From: Nitriliruptoraceae bacterium
Lineage (GTDB): Bacteria; Actinomycetota; Nitriliruptoria; Nitriliruptorales; Nitriliruptoraceae
NCBI GenBank assembly: GCA_007116505.1
Contig: SKII01000108.1
Location: forward strand, 1-28,594
DNA length: 28,594 bases
Direction of reading: 5' to 3'
Shown piece after piece: positions 23,967 to 28,594 of the stretch (positions are counted from its first letter, which is position 1; each line of letters opens with the position of its first letter). The notes beneath the pieces are model-generated. The model was given only the letters and a program-made list of their open reading frames with translations. It was not told the DNA's origin and did not search any database. The position numbers were made by a program, and so were the translations under genes.

Positions 23967-25395
23967 AGCGGGGGTCCTCGCGCTGAAGGCGGACGACCCG
24001 ACGGTAGCCCTCGTCCACGACAACGACGAGGGGCGAGCCGGCCGCGAGGAACCCGGCCTCGGCGACGACGTCGATGCGCTCGCCGTCGATCTCCGCGGCA
24101 CCAGCGGGTCGCAGGTCGGTGAGCGCGACACCTCGCGTACCGACGAGTCCCTCCGCATGTGCCCCACCGACGTCGGTGGCGAGCACGAGACGCTCGCGAT
24201 GCCGCACCGGACGGTCCTCCTGCTGCGGCCCGCGGGTGCGGGTGCCCCGGCCGAGGAACCACAGCACGCCGAGCAGCAGCAGGACGGCTGCGAGGAAGGC
24301 GAGGCCCGCGACGTTGAAGGCGGTGATGAAGGCGGCACGCGGCACGACGTCGACGTCACGGTCCACCATCGCGAGCGTCGCCCCACCGAGGAGCGAGAGG
24401 ACGCCGAGCACGCCGGCGATACCGACACCAGGGAGCACGAGGACCTCCACGAGGATCAGGGCGACACCGAGCACCATCAGGATGACGGACTCGAGGCCCG
24501 CAAGGCCTGCGAGCAGATGTCCGAACAGGAACGTCGCGATCGCGAGCGAGCCGAGGGTCGCGCCGAGACCGACCCCGCCGCCGCCCAGGACGTCGCCGAC
24601 CAGCAGCCAGATGCCTACGGTCAGCAGCAGCCCGGCGACGATCCCACCGGTCAGCACACGGACGAGGCGCTCCGCGAGCGCCGGCGTGACGTCGACACGT
24701 GGCGCGTCGGCCAGCCCGAGCTCGACGAGGAGCGCAGGGAGGTCCGCCACCACGCCGTCCGCGTAGCCCTGCTCGAGCGCCTGCCCGACGTCGAGGGTGG
24801 CGAGCTCGCCGGGGCCGACGAGGCCCTCGACGATGACCGCGGGGTCGACCATCGCCTCGGCGACGAGCGGGTCCCTCCCACGCTCGCTCGCCGTCGAGCG
24901 GAACACGGCCCGCACGGCCGAGAGGGTCTTCTCGTCGGCGCTCGAGCCGTCCCCGAGCACCGGCGTCGCCGCACCGATGACGGCGCCCGGCGCGACCCAG
25001 ATGCGCTCGGCGGCGATGGCGACCAGCGCACCTGCACTGAACGCGTCACGGTCCACGAACGCGACCGTCGGCACGGCCGCTCCGAGGAGCGCGTCGCGCA
25101 TGCGGAGCACGGCATCGAGCCGTCCTCCCGGCGTGTCGATGCGGACGACGAGCATGGCGGCACCGTCGGCCCCCGCCTCTCGGACCGCCCGTTCCATCAG
25201 GGCAGCGATCCCCAGGTCGATCTCGCCGTCGACCACGACGACATGGACCGCGCCGGCACCGGGCGATGGCGCGGCGGACGCGCCCGGGGCCGGCAGGGCG
25301 GCGAGGACGAGCCCTGCGAGCACGAGGAGGCCACCGGCCGCGATGCGGGAGCGGCGACGTTCGCTGCGGGGGCGGAGCGCTCGGAGGGTGGACAT
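23965..25395 (-). CDS. nfeD: NfeD-family membrane serine protease (ClpP-class, long form)
   Basis: A 476-residue protein with a signal peptide (about 17-41), an extracytoplasmic ClpP-like protease domain (about 45-230), four to five membrane segments (about 245-395) and a C-terminal NfeD OB-fold (about 415-476). The protease domain shows the oxyanion motif VVRIDTPGG, the nucleophile Ser120 in [14 protein letters not shown] and a possible catalytic Lys156. Long-form NfeD is thought to cleave membrane proteins and to work with flotillin-like proteins. The ATG at 25395 lacks a clear ribosome site; TACCCT ends 7 nt ahead of it, so the transcript may be leaderless. It is the first gene of nfeD-floA-repeat protein and is divergent from the potassium channel gene. 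Confidence 0.92.
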   Translation of the reverse strand: MSTLRALRPRSERRRSRIAAGGLLVLAGLVLAALPAPGASAAPSPGAGAVHVVVVDGEIDLGIAALMERAVREAGADGAAMLVVRIDTPGGRLDAVLRMRDALLGAAVPTVAFVDRDAFSAGALVAIAAERIWVAPGAVIGAATPVLGDGSSADEKTLSAVRAVFRSTASERGRDPLVAEAMVDPAVIVEGLVGPGELATLDVGQALEQGYADGVVADLPALLVELGLADAPRVDVTPALAERLVRVLTGGIVAGLLLTVGIWLLVGDVLGGGGVGLGATLGSLAIATFLFGHLLAGLAGLESVILMVLGVALILVEVLVLPGVGIAGVLGVLSLLGGATLAMVDRDVDVVPRAAFITAFNVAGLAFLAAVLLLLGVLWFLGRGTRTRGPQQEDRPVRHRERLVLATDVGGAHAEGLVGTRGVALTDLRPAGAAEIDGERIDVVAEAGFLAAGSPLVVVVDEGYRRVVRLQREDPR

Positions 25396-25396
25396 G

Positions 25397-25409
25397 CACG
25401 TGAGGGTAG
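25397..25409 (-). promoter_or_regulatory. Possible leaderless start of nfeD
   Basis: On the minus strand TACCCT is followed by 7 nt (CACGTGC) and then the nfeD ATG, with no Shine-Dalgarno sequence. This is the spacing of leaderless genes, common in actinobacteria. No clear -35 is visible. Confidence 0.35.
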
Positions 25410-25490
25410 GGCGAGGAGTTGGTAGCGTCAGGTGACCGCCGGGGGCAGGATCGACCCGGAGGACCGGACAGGCCGGAACAGGACGGTGCG

Positions 25491-26579
25491 ATGGACCTGC
25501 AGGAGCGCGGAGTGCCGCGCGGCTCCGTCCTCATGGCACGTGGCGGGCGGGAGCGGGGGCCGTTCCACCAGCTCGCCATGCGAGGCCTGCTGGCCGTCAC
25601 CCTCCTCTTCATCGTGGCGCTGACGGTCTGGCTCGGTCGCGACGGCTACGTCGACGACCGTGGGGGGGCCGTCACGTTCCTCTCGGCGCTGTACTACGCG
25701 TCGGTCAGCGTCACCACGACGGGGTACGGCGACATCACGCCCGTGACGGACGGGGCGCGGCTCGCGACACTCCTGATCGTGACCCCCGCACGGATCCTGT
25801 TCCTGCTCCTCCTGCTCGGCACCACCATCGAGCTGCTGACGGAGCGCTGGCGCGACGACTTCCGGCGACGCCGGTGGAGGGCTGACGTGGACGACCACTA
25901 CGTGATCTGCGGCTACGGCGTGAAGGGCCGTGCAGCCGCCCGTGCCCTGCGCGACGACGGCGCCCGCAAGGCGGAGATCGCCATCATCGAGCCGGACCGT
26001 CGCGCGGCGGGCGAGGCGACGCGGGACGGCTACACGGTCGTCGTCGGCGACTCGACGCGCACGGCGACGCTGCGCGAGGCCCACGCCGAGCGTGCCCGAG
26101 CCATCATCGTCGCGACCGACCGTGACGACAGCGCCGTGCTGACGACCCTCACCGCCCGCGAGCCCGCCCCGAAGGCGTCGATCGTCGCGGCCGTCCGGGA
26201 GGACGAGAACCGCCACCTGCTCGAGCAGTCCGGAGCGACCTCGGTCGTGACGTCCTCCGAGACCGCCGGCCGCCTGCTCGGGATCTCGAGCCGCCACCCC
26301 GACACGGCGCGCGTCGTCGAGGACCTGCTCGACACGGCGCACGGGTTGATGCTCGTCGAGCGCAGGGTCGACGCGATGGAGGTCGGGCGTCAGGCGGGCG
26401 CGACCGAGGGGCAGGTCCCCGTCGCGGTGCTGCGGTCCGGGAGGCTGCTGCGTATCGACGAGCCGGGCTCGATGCCGCTGCAGGAGGGTGACCTGATCGT
26501 GTCCCTCGCGGGCACGGCCGCCGCGGTCGCCGCCCGCAGCGAGGACCGCACCGTCGAGGGCGGGACCGCAGGCTCCTGA
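25491..26579 (+). CDS. Potassium channel with RCK (TrkA-N/TrkA-C) domains
   Basis: A 362-residue two-segment channel. The first membrane helix is at about 31-48, the pore loop has the selectivity filter TTGYGD (76-81), and the second helix is at about 91-116. A cytoplasmic RCK_N Rossmann domain starts at about 136 (DDHYVICGYGVKGRAAARAL) and a TrkA-C domain fills about 270-350. Four subunits would form a ligand-gated K+ channel like MthK. The ATG at 25491 is chosen over an upstream TTG (25419) because AGGA lies about 8 nt ahead and the protein then has a normal short N-terminus. It is divergent from nfeD. Confidence 0.92.
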   Translation: MDLQERGVPRGSVLMARGGRERGPFHQLAMRGLLAVTLLFIVALTVWLGRDGYVDDRGGAVTFLSALYYASVSVTTTGYGDITPVTDGARLATLLIVTPARILFLLLLLGTTIELLTERWRDDFRRRRWRADVDDHYVICGYGVKGRAAARALRDDGARKAEIAIIEPDRRAAGEATRDGYTVVVGDSTRTATLREAHAERARAIIVATDRDDSAVLTTLTAREPAPKASIVAAVREDENRHLLEQSGATSVVTSSETAGRLLGISSRHPDTARVVEDLLDTAHGLMLVERRVDAMEVGRQAGATEGQVPVAVLRSGRLLRIDEPGSMPLQEGDLIVSLAGTAAAVAARSEDRTVEGGTAGS

Positions 26580-26583
26580 CACG

Positions 26584-26659
26584 GCCGAGCAGCGGCGCCG
26601 AGCAGCGGCGCGCAGCGCTGCGCGGACGGCCTCAGCGCTTCTTGGACGGCCTCAGCGCT
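26584..26659. repeat. Repeats and 16-bp palindrome between the channel gene and the CPTC protein gene
   Basis: The 72-bp convergent gap holds an exact 13-bp tandem duplication (GCCGAGCAGCGGC at 26584-26596 and 26597-26609), a perfect 16-bp palindrome CGCGCAGCGCTGCGCG (26609-26624), and a direct repeat GGACGGCCTCAGCGCT (26624-26639 and 26644-26659). The last copy contains the stop of the minus-strand gene, so its stop region exists twice. The palindrome could act as a terminator hairpin for both genes, but has no U-tract. Confidence 0.8.
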
Positions 26660-27143
26660 GCGCGGCCGGCACCGGGCAGGAGACCTCACCGGCGAGCCTG
26701 CGGCGCAGCGCCCACACGAGGATGCCGATACCCGCGACGGCGAGCACGGGCTGGACCGGCTCGAACCAGGTGATGGCTCCGCTCGACCCGAGCGCGACGA
26801 GCACGAGCTTGTTGCAGGTCGGACAGCCGATCGCGAAGAACGAGAGCAGCCCGCCGACGGTGAACGAGCGCGCCTCCTCCGGCGACGCCTCCTCGAGCGC
26901 GCTGCCGTCGGCGCTCCCCGCCCGCTCGGCCCGCACGTAGGTCGCGAGGAGGAGGCCGGCGAGCAGCGCGGTCACGACGAGCGAGGGGTAGGTCCAGACC
27001 GGCGCCTCGATCTGGCGCGCGAAGACCGGGTTGGGGATCATCGCCGTCGGGATGCCGAGGAGGACGAGCGACCCCAGCGAGGCGAGCGCCGCGGCACCCC
27101 AGCGACGTGCGGTCCAGCCCCGGAGTGCCTGAAGGGTCGTCAT
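26652..27143 (-). CDS. Membrane protein with a CPTC motif, unknown function
   Basis: A 163-residue protein with about four membrane segments (16-38, 53-70, 94-118, 131-147) and an acidic loop (about 73-92, EEASPEEA). The third segment contains GCPTCNKLVLVALG with Cys107 and Cys110, a CxxC inside or at the edge of the membrane, and another Cys156 lies in the tail. I know this GCPxCNK pattern from uncharacterised actinobacterial membrane proteins but not a function; redox chemistry or metal binding are both possible. ATG 27143 has AGGAG 6 nt upstream. It is the last of the minus-strand genes that follow the TetR gene. Confidence 0.75.
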   Translation of the reverse strand: MTTLQALRGWTARRWGAAALASLGSLVLLGIPTAMIPNPVFARQIEAPVWTYPSLVVTALLAGLLLATYVRAERAGSADGSALEEASPEEARSFTVGGLLSFFAIGCPTCNKLVLVALGSSGAITWFEPVQPVLAVAGIGILVWALRRRLAGEVSCPVPAAQR

Positions 27144-27309
27144 CCGTCGCTCCTGTCGCGTGCCGGCGCGTCTCAGCGCGTGTCAGCGCGTCTCGGCGCG
27201 CGTCAAGGAGAACGCCGCCGGGACCTGCAGCATTCCCTCGACGCCCGTCAGCTCCGCCACGGAGCCCCTGCCGGCAGCTCCGCCCTGCAGCCAGGTCCTG
27301 ACGGCGCGG
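27144..27309. other. 166-bp spacer with 10-bp tandem repeats and a possible 25-codon ORF
   Basis: Four tandem units of GCGCGTCTCA type lie at 27166-27205 ahead of the CPTC protein gene. On the minus strand a GTG at 27260 opens a 25-residue frame (VAELTGVEGMLQVPAAFSLT and on) ending at 27183, with an AGGGG 5 nt or so upstream. It has no hydrophobic segment and cannot be told from chance. Confidence 0.35.
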
Positions 27310-27702
27310 TCAGCGGCGCTGGGAGCGGAACGTCCGGACGGCCGTGACCAGCCACACGACGGCCAGTACCTGCGCGTAGGCGGCTCCTGAGGTGCCTCCC
27401 ATGGCCCGGCTCCACGTCTGGAGCAGGCCCGACCCCGACTCCACGGCCAGCCCGAGCCAGACGAGCGGCGGGACGGCCGCCAGCACGAGGGCGAGGATCG
27501 CCTCGACGACGAGGACGGGGGTCGCGTGGCGGCGGTCACGTCCATAGCCGACCGCGACGACGAAGACCACGGCGAGCGCGACGAGCGCGAGCCAGGTCAG
27601 CGCCGAGTCCTCGAGCGTGAAGCGGTTGTTGACGTAGTTCCACTGCAGCGGCCCCGACGCGAAGATCAGCGCGAGCAGGACAAGGATGCGTGCAGGTGCC
27701 AT
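27310..27702 (-). CDS. Small membrane protein, 130 residues, unknown function
   Basis: Three to four membrane segments (about 4-18, 34-52, 61-86 and 104-122) with short polar loops, including QWNYVNNRFTLEDS between the first two and a basic RDRRHATP loop and RTFRSQRR tail facing inside. No family recognised. The ATG at 27702 has GGGAGG 7 nt upstream and codon use is like the neighbours. It lies 88 nt after the 30-residue membrane protein and 166 nt before the CPTC protein gene, all on the minus strand. Confidence 0.72.
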   Translation of the reverse strand: MAPARILVLLALIFASGPLQWNYVNNRFTLEDSALTWLALVALAVVFVVAVGYGRDRRHATPVLVVEAILALVLAAVPPLVWLGLAVESGSGLLQTWSRAMGGTSGAAYAQVLAVVWLVTAVRTFRSQRR

Positions 27703-27790
27703 GGTGTGCCTCCCGGACGGACCGTGCACCCGCTCCCCGCGGGCACGGAGGCAGCCTAACGCGGACGGACGTCCGGGGTCGGCCGGCGGC

Positions 27791-27883
27791 TCAGACGGTC
27801 GTCTGTGCCCAGACGGCTCCGAGCGCGGCGAGCACGACGGCGATGAGGCCGATACCGGCCCAGGAGTCCAGCAGCTTCTTCAT
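27791..27883 (-). CDS. 30-residue single-pass membrane protein
   Basis: A short gene starting at the ATG 27883 with GGAGG 8 nt upstream and ending in TGA at 27791. The product has a cytoplasmic MKKLLDSW start, then one hydrophobic helix (about residues 9-27, AGIGLIAVVLAALGAVWA) and a QTTV tail. Nearly every codon ends in G or C, as in its neighbours, which supports coding. It lies 67 nt after the TetR gene and 88 nt before a multi-pass membrane protein. Small proteins of this shape often bind and tune a larger membrane protein; that is inference here. Confidence 0.65.
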   Translation of the reverse strand: MKKLLDSWAGIGLIAVVLAALGAVWAQTTV

Positions 27884-27950
27884 GGTGGGAGCCTCCTCGG
27901 GCCCTGCGTCGGACCGCAACGCTACCAACCCGTGAGCCCGGCCGAGCCCC

Positions 27951-28568
27951 TCACCTCGCGGACCGGTCCGTCGTCGCATCGAGCGCACGCGTGAGGGCCG
28001 GCGCGTGCAGCGCCACCACGTCGTCGATCAGCTCGGCGAGCACCGGATCGTCGGCACTGCGATGTCCGTGCACCGCGGTCAGCCCGAGCGCTGCCGCTCC
28101 GGCTGCTCGGAGCGCTCGACGGACAGCGGCCCCGTGCGGCGCGCCTGCGGGTGCACCGAGGAGCTCGGCCAGCACGTCGGTGACCTCGTCGGCGCAGCGG
28201 GTGACCTCCTCGGCGACCTGCGGATCGGCGTTCGCCATCGACCACACCTCGGGCATCAGCCGGACGCGCTCGACGGTCACCGCATCGACGACCATCCACC
28301 GCAGCGTCGCGCTCGCGAGGTCGGCGGCTCCCCTCGTGGACAGGTCGACCCCGGCGAGGAACGTGCGCCGGTACTCGTCGATGACCCTGCCGGCGACCGC
28401 ACGCACGAGATCGCGGCGCCGTGGCCAGTAGTAGGTGATGTTCCCCTGGTAGACGCCGGCGCTGCGGGCGACCTTCTGGACGGAGAAGCCGCCGTAACCG
28501 ACCTCGCGCAGCACCTCGAGGGCCGCATCGAGCACGCGCTCGCGCGTCCCGTCCCCGCGCGACGGCAC
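27951..28568 (-). CDS. TetR-family transcriptional regulator
   Basis: A 205-residue regulator. The N-terminal HTH (about 8-55) reads TRERVLDAALEVLREVGYGGFSVQKVARSAGVYQGNITYYWPRRRDLV, a clear TetR_N domain; the rest is the helical ligand-binding and dimer domain, with no further family signal. The GTG at 28568 gives a normal N-terminus, but the frame stays open to the window edge, so an earlier start outside cannot be excluded. It is followed on the same strand by three small membrane proteins, which are candidate targets. The ligand is unknown. Confidence 0.88.
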   Translation of the reverse strand: MPSRGDGTRERVLDAALEVLREVGYGGFSVQKVARSAGVYQGNITYYWPRRRDLVRAVAGRVIDEYRRTFLAGVDLSTRGAADLASATLRWMVVDAVTVERVRLMPEVWSMANADPQVAEEVTRCADEVTDVLAELLGAPAGAPHGAAVRRALRAAGAAALGLTAVHGHRSADDPVLAELIDDVVALHAPALTRALDATTDRSAR

Positions 28569-28594
28569 GGTGACCGCCGCGCCGGCCGCGCCGG

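Noticed and set aside
23854..25425. 523-codon plus-strand open frame opposite nfeD and the nfeD-floA gap
   Set aside because: NfeD and FloA motifs on the other strand are unambiguous; this frame is Arg/Asp/Glu-rich filler.

Overview
The window is very GC-rich, with almost every codon ending in G or C, tight operons, many GTG starts and AGGAGG-type ribosome sites. Its gene content (sufR-sufB, a DtxR-family regulator with DtxR/IdeR-type iron boxes, FloA plus long NfeD, GH65 phosphorylase, CP-ATP-grasp/alpha-E/transglutaminase) points to a chromosomal stretch of an actinobacterium, perhaps a deep-branching lineage such as Nitriliruptoria; that placement is inference. I see 28 genes. There is no tRNA, rRNA, CRISPR, insertion sequence or phage gene, and no gene-free stretch reaches 300 bases.

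Layout. Positions 1-1691: the start of sufB (cut by the window edge) behind its predicted Fe-S-sensing repressor sufR and a promoter with a palindrome and a triple 14-bp repeat. Positions 1713-7483, minus strand: recD2 helicase, circularly permuted ATP-grasp, alpha-E protein and transglutaminase-like protease, packed as one operon. Positions 7624-8553: an unknown gene and yqeY. Positions 8567-13939: an iron block with a TlpA-like thioredoxin, a DtxR-family regulator, and an FbpABC-type ferric iron importer whose ATPase gene (fbpC) is convergent with fbpA-fbpB. Two iron-box-like sites flank it. Positions 14019-20580, plus strand: an unknown gene, a DUF2236/MpaB-type oxygenase, a GH65 disaccharide phosphorylase, beta-phosphoglucomutase, then purK and purE, several joined by 4-nt GTGA overlaps. 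Positions 20638-22441: a MarR regulator with a 21-bp palindrome ahead of it and an MFS exporter. Positions 22456-25395, minus strand: NfeD protease, FloA flotillin and a proline-rich repeat protein. Positions 25491-26579: a RCK potassium channel. Positions 26652-28568, minus strand: a TetR regulator followed by three small membrane proteins, one only 30 residues long and one carrying a CPTC motif.

How it fits together. Iron is the clearest theme: Fe-S assembly under SufR at one end, iron import under a DtxR-type box in the middle. The DtxR-family protein encoded here has lost several of the metal ligands known from DtxR and has an unusual recognition helix, so either it senses differently or another iron regulator uses the boxes. 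GH65 and beta-phosphoglucomutase form a plausible alpha-glucoside catabolic pair. NfeD, FloA and the repeat protein form a likely membrane-microdomain module. A cross-cutting oddity is that short tandem duplications of 9-18 bp recur all along the window, mostly at gene starts, stops and leaders.
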